Of a stretch of 29,304 bases of DNA, positions 7,523 through 15,471 are shown in pieces. The notes below the pieces were generated by a model. That model did no database searches. It saw only the letters and a program-made list of their open reading frames with translations, and had not been told where the DNA came from. Source of the stretch: Thermohalobaculum sp050043005. GTDB taxonomy: Bacteria > Pseudomonadota > Alphaproteobacteria > Rhodobacterales > Rhodobacteraceae. Where the stretch lies: the NCBI GenBank assembly GCA_050043005.1, contig JBHJIZ010000063.1, positions 1 through 29,304 of the forward strand. Direction: 5' to 3'. Position numbers and translations under genes: made by a program. Each line of letters begins with the position of its first letter. The stretch's first letter is position 1.

Positions 7523-8674
7523 ATGGCCACCATGAGATGCCCCTACGGATGCATATCCGAGATCCCGCGCCGTGATCTGTTGTTTCCAGTGATCAAATGC
7601 CGGCAATGCCATCGGCGTAGCGCGCGTTCGGCATTCGGTGAAATGAATGAAAGCTCTTCGGATGCGATCTCGACGCCGAACAATGCGTTGGCGCACCACA
7701 ACCGTATGACGACACCTTCGTCACAGAGGACGATCGACGGCGCCGTCATGGCACGTATTGAAACGCTCATGGGCCTGACGTCAAAGTGGTATACGCACAA
7801 ATCAGATCGAATGAATAAGATCCGCAACATTTATAGCGCGGTCATTCGATGCTGCATGAATGCCGAAATGACGACAAATTTTGACACGAAGTCGCTCCAC
7901 CTGCTTTTGAACTCCGGTGCATTGAAGAACATGTGGCATCTGGGGGCAGATCTCGAAGATGATTACACTGCGGACCGCGACAAAGCAGAGGTCATGGCCT
8001 TCGCGGATTACAACAAGGCCATTCGCGATCAGAACCTGCTTTATGCCGACGACTCCGGTTACCTGGACATGCGGATCAAGGGCAATGACCGCCCGGGCTA
8101 CATGGTGTTGAACGTCGGAAATCCGATCGCGGGCGGCGCTCCCATGTACGGGATGTCATACGTCATCTACCACGATCACGTGAAGATGCGTGCTACGTTC
8201 ACGGCCACCGATACGGTGCAGATGAACAAGAGCCAGCCGATTTCGTGCGATGACGCCGTCAGCTTCGGCCACCTTTCCCAGATACTTCTGAAAATGAGCG
8301 ACGCAAAACTCACCGAGCTTTGCAAAATCGCGACGGGTAAGACCGCTTCTGTCAATCGTGAGTCCGACTTCATCGAAGCGCAGTCGTGGGGAAAGATAAG
8401 CCTGTCGAAAGACATCAAGGCCTTTGTGATATACATGCCCGACATTGAACGCTGTAATGTAGCTCCGACGGGTCACAAGATGCTGCCGGGGCCAATCAAA
8501 AATACTACTCCAAACAGTTCTGCGCGCACGCAGTTTTTCACACTCCAACTGCAACGGCTCAGAGCATTCTGTGCGGAAAAGAACATCAAGCTGCATTTTG
8601 AGCATATGGAGACCGGCCAGTACATGGCGTCACTGCAAGCACGTCCACGCATGATGGCACCAGCGGTCCTCTGA
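7523..8674 (+). CDS. Orphan DUF3626-like protein with N-terminal Cys cluster
   Basis: 383 aa. The ATG at 7523 follows GGAG by 6 nt; a frame-extending TTG at 7511 has no such site. The N-terminus carries Cys6-X3-Cys10 and Cys26-X2-Cys29, a possible metal-binding knuckle. The C-terminal two thirds show a pattern that I remember from DUF3626 proteins: RPGYMVLN near 190-197, YGMSYVIY near 209-216, RATFTATDT near 221-229, and FIEAQSWGKISL near 284-295. The last corresponds to the family's YVEAQVHGPVRL-like motif. DUF3626 function is unknown to me. The Arg / Ser-Tyr / Glu-X-Gln order loosely recalls ADP-ribosyltransferases, but that is only a hypothesis. No signal peptide or membrane segment is seen. 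Codon use is less GC-biased than in the flanking genes, suggesting acquisition. It stands alone, divergent from the ligase-liv operon. Confidence 0.75.
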   Translation: MATMRCPYGCISEIPRRDLLFPVIKCRQCHRRSARSAFGEMNESSSDAISTPNNALAHHNRMTTPSSQRTIDGAVMARIETLMGLTSKWYTHKSDRMNKIRNIYSAVIRCCMNAEMTTNFDTKSLHLLLNSGALKNMWHLGADLEDDYTADRDKAEVMAFADYNKAIRDQNLLYADDSGYLDMRIKGNDRPGYMVLNVGNPIAGGAPMYGMSYVIYHDHVKMRATFTATDTVQMNKSQPISCDDAVSFGHLSQILLKMSDAKLTELCKIATGKTASVNRESDFIEAQSWGKISLSKDIKAFVIYMPDIERCNVAPTGHKMLPGPIKNTTPNSSARTQFFTLQLQRLRAFCAEKNIKLHFEHMETGQYMASLQARPRMMAPAVL

Positions 8675-8682
8675 CCCGCTCG

Positions 8683-8707
8683 CGGGACCGCACTTGGTGC
8701 GATCCCG
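8683..8707. terminator. Hairpin between convergent genes
   Basis: CGGGA-C-CGCAC (8683-8693) pairs with GTGCG-A-TCCCG (8697-8707): two 5-bp helices separated by a single mismatch, with a 3-nt loop. It begins 8 nt after the stop of the 7523 gene and lies in the 145-nt gap before the convergent dehalogenase-like gene. No T-run follows on either strand, so it would be a weak or Rho-assisted terminator. Confidence 0.4.
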
Positions 8708-8819
8708 TCAGGACACGAGGACTATGATCGTCGTCGAGGCCAGAGCAACGCTAAGACCTCGACGAAAAGCACATTCTGTTTGAACGAAACTGGTGAGGTC
8801 GCGCGCGAAGTTCTGAGCC

Positions 8820-9554
8820 TCAGGCGGCGCGATCGACAGCCTGCGCCATCTCCATCATCGAGGTAAACCGGAACTCGACCGTGGGCTGGTTCTCGACAAC
8901 CGCCGTTGCACCCCAACTTCCACCCTCCGCGAGCTTTTGCCGGTCGATCCACGCACAATCCAGACCAGCGCGCTTCGCAGGGACATGGTCGTGGAACATG
9001 CTCTGCGCCGTGTGGAGGATGTCCTCTTTCACGATCCCCAGATCCGGCCCGATATGCGCCAGCATATGGTCGAAATTCGCCGCGTTCGGTTTGTAGGACC
9101 CGACGTCCTGCGCGGTATAGATCGCGTCGAAGTCCACACCCAGCTTGCGGTTCGACGCCGCGAACCCATCGCGGTTCACGTTCGACAGGATGACAAGCTT
9201 GAAATGCTTCTTCAGGATCCGCAGGGCATCCGCTGTGTCCGCGAACGCGGGCCAATGCTGAACCGAGTTTCCGAAGGCCCGATCGAAATCGACATTCGTC
9301 GGCAGATCAAACCGTTTCGCGAATGCGTGGTGCACGTGCTCAAGGATCTGCGGATAGATCATGCCGGGCGTTGCCGCTTGCTGTGCACTCTCGATCTCGG
9401 CAAAGGCCAGCAACGCTGCGTCACGCTGGATGTCATCGCGGCCGCTGGTCCGGATCAGCGGTTGCAAGGCATCCCAGATGCCGCCCTCCCAGTCGATCAG
9501 CGTGCCGTAGCAATCGAATGTCAGGGCTTTGTAGTCGGTCAGTGCGCTGGCCAT
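8820..9554 (-). CDS. HAD-superfamily hydrolase, haloacid dehalogenase type II-like
   Basis: 244 aa. The start at 9554 has GGGGAGGA upstream. Motif I is FDCYGTLIDWEGG with the nucleophile Asp14. Motif II is ILSNVNRDGF with Ser in the phosphate/leaving-group position, motif III Lys is in SYKPN, and the final acidic region is ILHTAQSMFHDHVPA. The FDCYGTLIDWE form and the length are typical of the (S)-2-haloacid dehalogenase subfamily, which hydrolyses C-halogen bonds through an aspartyl ester. Many marine bacterial members annotated this way have not been shown to dehalogenate, and a phosphatase role is possible. It is monocistronic: a terminator lies upstream (9585-9615) and a convergent gene downstream. 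Confidence 0.85.
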   Translation of the reverse strand: MASALTDYKALTFDCYGTLIDWEGGIWDALQPLIRTSGRDDIQRDAALLAFAEIESAQQAATPGMIYPQILEHVHHAFAKRFDLPTNVDFDRAFGNSVQHWPAFADTADALRILKKHFKLVILSNVNRDGFAASNRKLGVDFDAIYTAQDVGSYKPNAANFDHMLAHIGPDLGIVKEDILHTAQSMFHDHVPAKRAGLDCAWIDRQKLAEGGSWGATAVVENQPTVEFRFTSMMEMAQAVDRAA

Positions 9555-9584
9555 GTTGAGTCCTCCCCGAAGTCAGTCGCGCAT

Positions 9585-9615
9585 AGAAAAGGCCCGCCTC
9601 CAGGGGAAGCGGGCC
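9585..9615 (-). terminator. Intrinsic terminator after hsp20
   Basis: On the minus strand GGCCCGC and GCGGGCC (9615-9609 with 9597-9591) form a perfect 7-bp GC stem with an 11-nt loop. TTTTC follows immediately (9590-9586). It is 25 nt after the heat-shock gene stop and before the dehalogenase-like gene, so it separates the two transcription units. Confidence 0.85.
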
Positions 9616-9640
9616 AATGGTCTCGGATCAGACGCCGGGC

Positions 9641-10099
9641 TTACGCCTCGATCGTCTGTTTCTGCGAAGTACCATTCTTGATGGCGATGGTCCGCGGCTT
9701 CAGCGCCTCGGGGATCTCGCGCACAAGGTCGACATGCAGCAGACCGTTCACCAGTTCCGCGCCATGGACGCGCACATGGTCGGCAAGCTGGAAGCGGCGC
9801 TCAAAGCCGCGCTCGGCAATGCCACGGTGCAGGTAGGTCGGCTTCTCGGCGCCTTCCTTCGCAACCTTCTTGGCGGTGATCGTCAGGGACTGATCCTTGA
9901 CCTCGAGGTTCAGGTCATCTTCGCCAAAACCGGCGACGGCGATCGAGATGCGGTAGGCATCGTCGCCCGTCTTCTCGATGTTATACGGCGGATAGCTCGG
10001 CGCAGCCTGATCACCGGTCATGATCTGGTCCAGAAGTCCAGCCATGCGGTCAAAGCCGACGGTCGAGCGATATAGGGGGGCAAAGTCCAGATTACGCAT
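9641..10099 (-). CDS. Small heat-shock protein, Hsp20/IbpA family
   Basis: ATP-independent holdase chaperone, 152 aa. The ATG at 10099 is chosen for the GGAGGATT site directly upstream; a longer frame exists but lacks homology-like sequence. The alpha-crystallin domain spans about residues 33-130, with YPPYNIEKTGDDAYRISIAVAGF at its start and the conserved strand ITAKK near 70. The N-terminal PLYRSTVGFDRMAGLLD segment is the usual IbpA-like oligomerisation arm. The C-terminal tail contains a TIAIKNG stretch near the place of the IXI motif. It is transcribed alone and ended by the terminator at 9585-9615. Heat regulation is expected for the family, but only weak promoter evidence is visible upstream. 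Confidence 0.93.
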   Translation of the reverse strand: MRNLDFAPLYRSTVGFDRMAGLLDQIMTGDQAAPSYPPYNIEKTGDDAYRISIAVAGFGEDDLNLEVKDQSLTITAKKVAKEGAEKPTYLHRGIAERGFERRFQLADHVRVHGAELVNGLLHVDLVREIPEALKPRTIAIKNGTSQKQTIEA

Positions 10100-10195
10100 G
10101 CAATCCTCCATTGAGCGATTTCGCGGTTGATGGTTCCCCAATCTGGGCGAACCGTTTCTTAAGTGCCGGACCCGATCATCGGCGCCCGACGGCAA

Positions 10196-10226
10196 TTAGG
10201 TGGTAACCAGTTTGTGGGGTTTCAAG
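10196..10226 (-). promoter_or_regulatory. Possible heat-shock (RpoH) -35 element upstream of hsp20
   Basis: CTTGAAA at 10226-10220 matches the sigma32 -35 consensus and sits at the very end of the protease gene, about 120 nt before the hsp20 start. The nearest -10-like CCTAAT is 3-5 nt too far away, so the assignment is weak. No convincing ROSE-type thermometer fold was seen around the Shine-Dalgarno sequence. Confidence 0.2.
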
Positions 10227-10953
10227 ATCCGCCGGGCAGGAGCGGTCTGAGGATTGGCAGCGCGTTATCGGCCCGCACGGCAAAGGCTTTGGCGGGACGC
10301 GAGCGGTTCATCGCGACGATCACGGCGACGATGTGCGGGACGCCATCGATCTCGCGAAACACCGGCGAACCCGAAGCACCCTGGATCACAGGGCAATCGA
10401 TAATCAGCATGGCGCCGGTGATGGTTCCGTAAGGGCAATCCGGCTGATAGGTCAGCGCGTGCTGGCGATCCTTGCGATAGTTCACCAGGGTCAGCGGCTC
10501 TCCCGGCAATGGTGGCTGGATCACAGGGAATGGAATTGCGGCCTTAGCCGTGAGCGGCGCATCAAGCCGGATAAGCGCGATGTCCCGACCGATATCCTCG
10601 GCGGTTCGTGGCGGCACCGGCACGTATTCAGGGTGGATCGCCAGCGCCTTTGCACGGCCATGCCCGGTCTTCTTGCCCTTGTGCCACCCGGCGACGAAGT
10701 GGATGTCCTGCACGCGGTGCGGACGACCTGTCTTTGCACTGACGATGCAATGCGCGGCGGTCAGGACCAAGTCGGGTTCAATCAATGCGCCGCTGCACAG
10801 ACCACGCCGGTTCAGACCCGCGACGTTGACCCGGCCGACCCCGCGCCATGGCACCGACTGCTCGGCGTTCAACATGGTATCTGACGCAATCCCGGCGGCG
10901 TGTGCCGGACCGGCAGGCGCCAGTATCAGCAACAGCGCGGCCAGCCAGCGCAT
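10222..10953 (-). CDS. Exported trypsin-like serine protease (S1 family)
   Basis: 243 aa. Starting at the ATG at 10953 it has a Sec signal peptide (MRWLAALLLILAPAGPAHA) with cleavage after residue 19. The catalytic triad is readable: His68 in LTAAHC, Asp124 in RDIALIRL and Ser195 in GASGSPV. Cys53/Cys69 are placed for the usual disulfide next to the active-site His, and Cys173/Cys187 may form a second. The residue six before the catalytic Ser is Val in CPVIQGASGS, so trypsin-like Arg/Lys preference is uncertain. It would act in the periplasm or outside the cell. The start lies 2 nt after the glcF stop, so it is co-transcribed with glcDEF, an unexpected partner. Confidence 0.88.
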   Translation of the reverse strand: MRWLAALLLILAPAGPAHAAGIASDTMLNAEQSVPWRGVGRVNVAGLNRRGLCSGALIEPDLVLTAAHCIVSAKTGRPHRVQDIHFVAGWHKGKKTGHGRAKALAIHPEYVPVPPRTAEDIGRDIALIRLDAPLTAKAAIPFPVIQPPLPGEPLTLVNYRKDRQHALTYQPDCPYGTITGAMLIIDCPVIQGASGSPVFREIDGVPHIVAVIVAMNRSRPAKAFAVRADNALPILRPLLPGGS

Positions 10954-10955
10954 GA

Positions 10956-12242
10956 TCAAAGGCCTTCGAGTTCCGCCGGTTTCGGCCCGCCCGTCGCCCA
11001 GTCGAGCAATTGCGCGGTGTGAACGATCGGAATGTCGGTGCCGTTTCCGATCTGCATCATGCAGCCGATGTTCCCGGCAGAGATGACCTGCGGTTCAATC
11101 GCTTCCAGCGTGCGCACCTTGCGGGTCTTCAGCTCTGCCGAAATCTTCGGTTGCAGCAGGTTGTAGGTCCCGGCCGAGCCACAGCAGAGGTGCGGATCCT
11201 TCGGCTCGACCACTTTGAACCCGGCCTGTTGCAGCAGCTTCTTCGGCGCCTGGGTGACCTTCTGTCCGTGCTGCAATGAACACGCGGCATGATAGCCGAT
11301 GCGCAGCTTTGGCGCTTTGGGCTCGTTCAACCCGATCTCGGACATGAACTCGGTGATGTCCTTGGCCAGCGCCGAGACCTTCGCCGCGTCCTCGGCCATC
11401 GCGTCATTGCGGAACATGTGGCCGTAATCCTTGACGGTCGTCCCGCAGCCCGAGGTGTTGATGATGATCGCGTCCAGCCCGTCTCTGTTTGCTTCGGCCA
11501 TCCACGCGCGAATGTTGCGCGCCGCCGCATCGTGGCTTTGGTCTTCCTTGCCCATGTGATGGACCAGTGCGCCGCAGCAGCCCATGCCGTCCGCGATCAC
11601 CACATCGCAGCCGTGCCGTTGCAACAGTCGGATCGTGGCGGCGTTGATCTCGTTGTTCAGCGCGCGCTGGGCGCAGCCGGTCATCAAGGCCACGCGTTTG
11701 CGTTTCTCACCCCGCGCAGGATGGACCTGCGGATCGTCATGGCGGGCGGGTTCCGCGATCCGCTTTGGCACCATCTCGAGCATCGCACCCAGCTTGCCGG
11801 GCACGAACCTCTTGAACGGCTGCGCCAGCTTCGCACCGGCCAGCGCCAGCCGGAATCGCCCCGGATAAGGCAGGATCATCGTCAGCAGCCAGCGCAAAGC
11901 CCGGTCATGCCAGGGGCGTGTATAGGTCTTCTCGATATGCGCACGGGCATGGTCGACCAGATGCATGTAATGCACGCCCGACGGGCAGGTCGTCATGCAG
12001 GCCAGGCAGGACAGGCAGCGGTCGATATGCTTGACCGTCTTGGCATCCGCCGGTCGGTCATTCTCCAGCATGTCCTTGATCAGATAGATCCGGCCGCGCG
12101 GACTGTCGAGCTCATCGCCCAGCACCTGATAGGACGGGCACGTCGCCGTGCAGAAGCCGCAGTGGACGCAAGACCGCAGGATCTGGTTGGCCCGCTGAAT
12201 CCCCGGATCCTGAAGTTGGGCTTCTGTGAAGTTCGTTTGCAT
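10956..12242 (-). CDS. glcF: Glycolate oxidase iron-sulfur subunit GlcF
   Basis: 428 aa electron-transfer subunit of the GlcDEF complex, which oxidises glycolate to glyoxylate at the membrane. Two 4Fe-4S ferredoxin clusters are visible: Cys25, 28, 31, 35 (CVHCGFCTATCP) and Cys76, 79, 82, 86 (CLSCLACMTTCP). Two CCG-domain motifs follow (GMGCCG and HLCCGSAG), as expected for the family. The ATG at 12242 shares one base with the glcE stop. The frame stays open far upstream, to 13040, but that part is a shadow of glcE. The exported protease gene follows directly. Confidence 0.96.
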   Translation of the reverse strand: MQTNFTEAQLQDPGIQRANQILRSCVHCGFCTATCPSYQVLGDELDSPRGRIYLIKDMLENDRPADAKTVKHIDRCLSCLACMTTCPSGVHYMHLVDHARAHIEKTYTRPWHDRALRWLLTMILPYPGRFRLALAGAKLAQPFKRFVPGKLGAMLEMVPKRIAEPARHDDPQVHPARGEKRKRVALMTGCAQRALNNEINAATIRLLQRHGCDVVIADGMGCCGALVHHMGKEDQSHDAAARNIRAWMAEANRDGLDAIIINTSGCGTTVKDYGHMFRNDAMAEDAAKVSALAKDITEFMSEIGLNEPKAPKLRIGYHAACSLQHGQKVTQAPKKLLQQAGFKVVEPKDPHLCCGSAGTYNLLQPKISAELKTRKVRTLEAIEPQVISAGNIGCMMQIGNGTDIPIVHTAQLLDWATGGPKPAELEGL

Positions 12243-13411
12243 CAGGCCCTCATGCGCCCAGGGTTCAGGATACCGTGCGGATCGAACTTCGCACGCAGGC
12301 CTTGAGACAGGCGTTCGATCACCGGATTCTCCGGCTCGAAAACACTGATCGCGGCGCGGACCGACGCGGGTGCACGGATCAGCGTCGCGTGGCCGCCAAG
12401 CCGTTTCGTACTCTCGCGGACGGCGTTCGCGATCGCCGCATTGTCGTCCGGCACGAGCAACCAGACCAGACCGCCCGCCCAGTCGTACAAGGTGGTTGCC
12501 GCGATGCCCTGTTCGCGAAGCTCGCCGACGAGAATCGGGCCGTCGGTTGGTTTGAGAGAGACCCGCCAGACGTCGCCGGGCTGTCCGCCAAATGGCGTGA
12601 CGTCCCGGATCTGGCTCCAGATGTCGCGGCTCGCCCCGGCTTCGCGAACCGACCAATCGCCGCCCGCGATGATCTGCTTGGATCTGTAAGCGACCGAGCC
12701 TTCCAGTCCCTCGATCCGAACCAGCGTCTGAGACGCATCGCCGAGCACGCCCGGATCGGCGTGGGCGGCCGCCGTAACCTCCTGCGGGGTCGCGAGCACC
12801 TCGGACAGCGCCTCGACCCCTGACGCTGCATCGAGCCCTTCGATCACCAGGGTCACCTCGGCGGCGGGTGCCGGAAGCAGCTTGAAGCTGATTTCGCTGA
12901 GCACGCCCAGGGTGCCCCAGGACCCGGCCATCAACTTCACCAGATCGTAGCCGGTTACATTCTTCATGACGCGGCCACCATTGCTGACCGCAGTCCCTTC
13001 GCCATCGACCAGACGCACCCCGATCATCGCATCCCGGCACGCCCCGCGCTGCAACCGGCGCGGACCGGACGTCCCCGTCGCCACAACGCCACCAATCGTT
13101 GGCTCTCCGCTTGTACCAAGCAGGCTCCGGTGATCCATCGGCTCGAACGGCAGCATCTGGTTTTCGGCAGCCAGCGCCGCGTCGATCTCGGACATCGGCG
13201 TCCCAGCCTGTGCGACCAGCGTCAGCGCGCCGGGTTCATACAGCGTGATGCCGCTGAGGCCTGCGGTCGACAGGGTGCGGTCTGCTTGAACCGGACGGCC
13301 CAATGCCATGCGCGTGCCGCCGCCAGCGATCTCCAGCGGCGCCTTGTCGGCAGCCGCGGCGGCGACGGCCTCGGACAGGTCCGCCTCGGTCGTCGGTGTC
13401 AGTATGGTCAT
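12242..13411 (-). CDS. glcE: Glycolate oxidase FAD-binding subunit GlcE
   Basis: 389 aa, second flavoprotein subunit of glycolate oxidase. It has the PCMH/FAD_binding_4 fold: LEIAGGGTRMALGRP near residues 26-40, then SGEPTIGGVVATGTSGPRR and MKNVTGYDLVKLMAGSWGTLG, which are diagnostic of GlcE. The C-terminus has the family ending FDPHGILNPGRM. The start at 13411 overlaps the glcD stop by 4 nt (ATGA), and its own stop overlaps glcF by 1 nt, so the three subunits are translationally coupled and probably made in equal amounts. A frame extension to 13603 only copies glcD in another frame. Confidence 0.96.
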   Translation of the reverse strand: MTILTPTTEADLSEAVAAAAADKAPLEIAGGGTRMALGRPVQADRTLSTAGLSGITLYEPGALTLVAQAGTPMSEIDAALAAENQMLPFEPMDHRSLLGTSGEPTIGGVVATGTSGPRRLQRGACRDAMIGVRLVDGEGTAVSNGGRVMKNVTGYDLVKLMAGSWGTLGVLSEISFKLLPAPAAEVTLVIEGLDAASGVEALSEVLATPQEVTAAAHADPGVLGDASQTLVRIEGLEGSVAYRSKQIIAGGDWSVREAGASRDIWSQIRDVTPFGGQPGDVWRVSLKPTDGPILVGELREQGIAATTLYDWAGGLVWLLVPDDNAAIANAVRESTKRLGGHATLIRAPASVRAAISVFEPENPVIERLSQGLRAKFDPHGILNPGRMRA

Positions 13412-14862
13412 TCGGCAGCCAGCCGGGCAGCATCGCGGCGCGCTTCGGAAACCCGCAGCGGGAACACCTTGGCCGGGTTGCACATCCAGGCCGGATCGAA
13501 CACGTCCTTGATGTCCATCTGAGCCGCAAGGTCGGCGGGCGAGAACTGGTGCTCCATCAAATCCCGCTTCTCGACGCCGACACCGTGTTCGCCGGACAGA
13601 CATCCGCCAACCTCGACACAGACCTTCAGGATCTCGGCCCCGGCCTGCGCGGCCAGTTCCAGATCGCCGGGCTTGTTGGCATCGAAGATGAGCAGCGGAT
13701 GCATGTTGCCATCGCCCGCATGGAAGACGTTGCCGATCTTCAGCCCGTATTTCTCCGAAATCTCGGAGGTCCGGCGCAGCACTTCCGACAGCTTCGACAC
13801 CGGCACCGTGCCATCCAGGCAGATGTAGTCGCCAAGTTGCCCCATGGCGCCGAAGGCCGATTTCCGGCCCAACCAGATCAGCGCGCTTTCGGAGTCCGAG
13901 GTCGACTCGCGCAGAACCATCGGATTGTGCCGGTTCGCGACTTCCTTGACGGTCGTGAGTTGTTCCTCGATCTCCGCGTCCGAGCCTTCGACCTCGACAA
14001 TCAGCAACGCCTCGACATCCAGCGGATAGCCCGCGCTGGCGTGGTTCTCGGCAGCGTGGATGACGTGGCGATCCATGAACTCGATCGCGACCGGGATCAC
14101 GCCCGACCGGATGATGTCGGCGACGCAGGCGCCCGCTGTCTCGGACGAATCGAAGCCCATCAGGACGGGCCGCGCACCTTCGGGTGCTGCCAGGATCCGC
14201 AAAGTCGCTTCCGTGACGATGCCCAGCATCCCCTCGGAGCCACAGATCAGACCAAGCAGATCATATCCCGCCGGATCAAGGTGCGCGCCGCCGATGTCGA
14301 CGATCTCGCCCTCGGCCGTCACCATGCGTACGCCCATCAGGTTGTTGGTCGTCACGCCGTATTTCAGGCAGTGCGCGCCGCCGGAGTTCATCGCGATGTT
14401 TCCCGATATGGCGCAGGCCAGCTGCGAGGACGGATCGGGCGCGTAGAAGAACCCCTCGCCCTTGACCTCCCCGGTGACCGAGAGATTGGTCATGCCGGTC
14501 TGAACCCGGATCACCCGGTTCGGATAGTCGATATCCAGCACATCGTTCATCCGCGCCACGCCGAGCAGCACGCAATCGGCCGTGGGCAGCGATCCGCCCG
14601 CCAGCGATGTCCCCGCACCGCGCGGCACGATGGGGACGCCTTCCTCGGCGCAGATCTTGACCGCCGCTGCGACCTCTTCGGTTGTCGAGGGCAGGATCAC
14701 CGCAAGTGGCGGACAGCGATAGGCCGTCAGCGCATCGCATTCGTAGGCCTTGACCTCTTCAGGTGCGAAGATGACCGCCTCGGACCCAAGCAAGTCTTCG
14801 AGCCGCGCTACGATGTGATCCCGCCGGGCAATGACCGAATGATCGGGGACAGGCATTTCCAT
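13408..14862 (-). CDS. glcD: Glycolate oxidase catalytic subunit GlcD
   Basis: 484 aa flavoprotein that carries out the 2-hydroxyacid oxidation of glycolate. The FAD_binding_4 domain covers about residues 50-190 with PRGAGTSLAGGSLP. The FAD-linked oxidase C-terminal domain follows and has GNVFHAGDGNMHP, whose His residues are expected at the metal/active site, and then GGCLSGEHGVG. The length is normal for GlcD. GGGAGG precedes the ATG at 14862. It heads the order glcD-glcE-glcF-protease. The 113 nt upstream show no clear promoter or GlcC-type operator that I could fix. The pathway serves photorespiratory-type or phytoplankton-derived glycolate. Confidence 0.96.
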   Translation of the reverse strand: MEMPVPDHSVIARRDHIVARLEDLLGSEAVIFAPEEVKAYECDALTAYRCPPLAVILPSTTEEVAAAVKICAEEGVPIVPRGAGTSLAGGSLPTADCVLLGVARMNDVLDIDYPNRVIRVQTGMTNLSVTGEVKGEGFFYAPDPSSQLACAISGNIAMNSGGAHCLKYGVTTNNLMGVRMVTAEGEIVDIGGAHLDPAGYDLLGLICGSEGMLGIVTEATLRILAAPEGARPVLMGFDSSETAGACVADIIRSGVIPVAIEFMDRHVIHAAENHASAGYPLDVEALLIVEVEGSDAEIEEQLTTVKEVANRHNPMVLRESTSDSESALIWLGRKSAFGAMGQLGDYICLDGTVPVSKLSEVLRRTSEISEKYGLKIGNVFHAGDGNMHPLLIFDANKPGDLELAAQAGAEILKVCVEVGGCLSGEHGVGVEKRDLMEHQFSPADLAAQMDIKDVFDPAWMCNPAKVFPLRVSEARRDAARLAAE

Positions 14863-14975
14863 GGTCGAACCTCCCAGGAAGACCGGTCCGGATTACGGCG
14901 ATCCGCGAGAGGCCGCAACTCCTGACCGAGTTTCCGGAAGGCTCTTTTGCCTGTCGGAAGTGCGGCCGGATCGTT

Positions 14976-15401
14976 TCAGAAGTCGAGTCGAATGGCGATG
15001 TGGCCCTGCATCCCGCGGATTGGACTGTTATGCCCGGCGGAAAACCGCAGGATCTCGCTCGGCGCCAACACAATGCCATCGATCCTCGGGCGACCATTGG
15101 TCGTATCGATCGCAAGGTTCAGGGCGCCTGCAAGGCCGTCGAAATACATCGATTCCGGGATCGACGTTGCCGTCGAGGCGACAGGACCGTCAATGCTGGT
15201 CGCACTGGCGGCAAACCCCACGCCAGAGAACACGTCACTGTCGGGATTTCGATCCGCCACACCCGCGATCCGGATCGAGACATTCATCAGATCCTCAAGA
15301 AGCGTGCTTTCCGCCCTGACGGCGATCGGAAAGACCACAAGCGCGGCAACAGCGCCAGCGCACGAGACACAAGAAACACGACGCAGAAATCGGAGGACCA
15401 T
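14976..15401 (-). CDS. Small exported protein of unknown function
   Basis: I do not recognise this 141-aa protein. The ATG at 15401 gives a Sec signal peptide: MVLRFLRRVSCVSC, then a hydrophobic AGAVAALVVFPIA and a probable cut after VRA near residue 30. A TTG start at 15425 would add eight residues. The mature part is Ser/Thr/Gly-rich and has alternating hydrophobic residues (VSIRIAGVADRNPDSDVFSG, then IDGIVLAPSEILRF and HIAIRLDF at the end), suggesting an all-beta domain or a small outer-membrane/periplasmic beta protein. It ends in Phe, which is also seen at outer-membrane beta-barrel C-termini, though it is short for a barrel. It sits alone between ptsP and glcD on the same strand. Confidence 0.6.
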   Translation of the reverse strand: MVLRFLRRVSCVSCAGAVAALVVFPIAVRAESTLLEDLMNVSIRIAGVADRNPDSDVFSGVGFAASATSIDGPVASTATSIPESMYFDGLAGALNLAIDTTNGRPRIDGIVLAPSEILRFSAGHNSPIRGMQGHIAIRLDF

Positions 15402-15471
15402 GACAACCAGCCTTTTCTGAACCAACTCAGGCTGGATACCCGAACATGGTTAAGCCATGTTCAAAGGATGG

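Noticed and set aside
10100..10135. ROSE-type RNA thermometer before hsp20
   Set aside because: Only 4-bp pairings around the Shine-Dalgarno site were found (CAAT/ATTG with the site in the loop), too weak to claim.
12243..13040. Long N-terminal extension of GlcF
   Set aside because: The extra part is Arg/Gly-rich and overlaps glcE in another frame. The ATG at 12242 gives the exact family N-terminus and overlaps the glcE stop by one base.
13303..14925. Plus-strand frame of 540 codons
   Set aside because: It is antisense to glcD and glcE, both unmistakable; no ribosome site or domain supports it.
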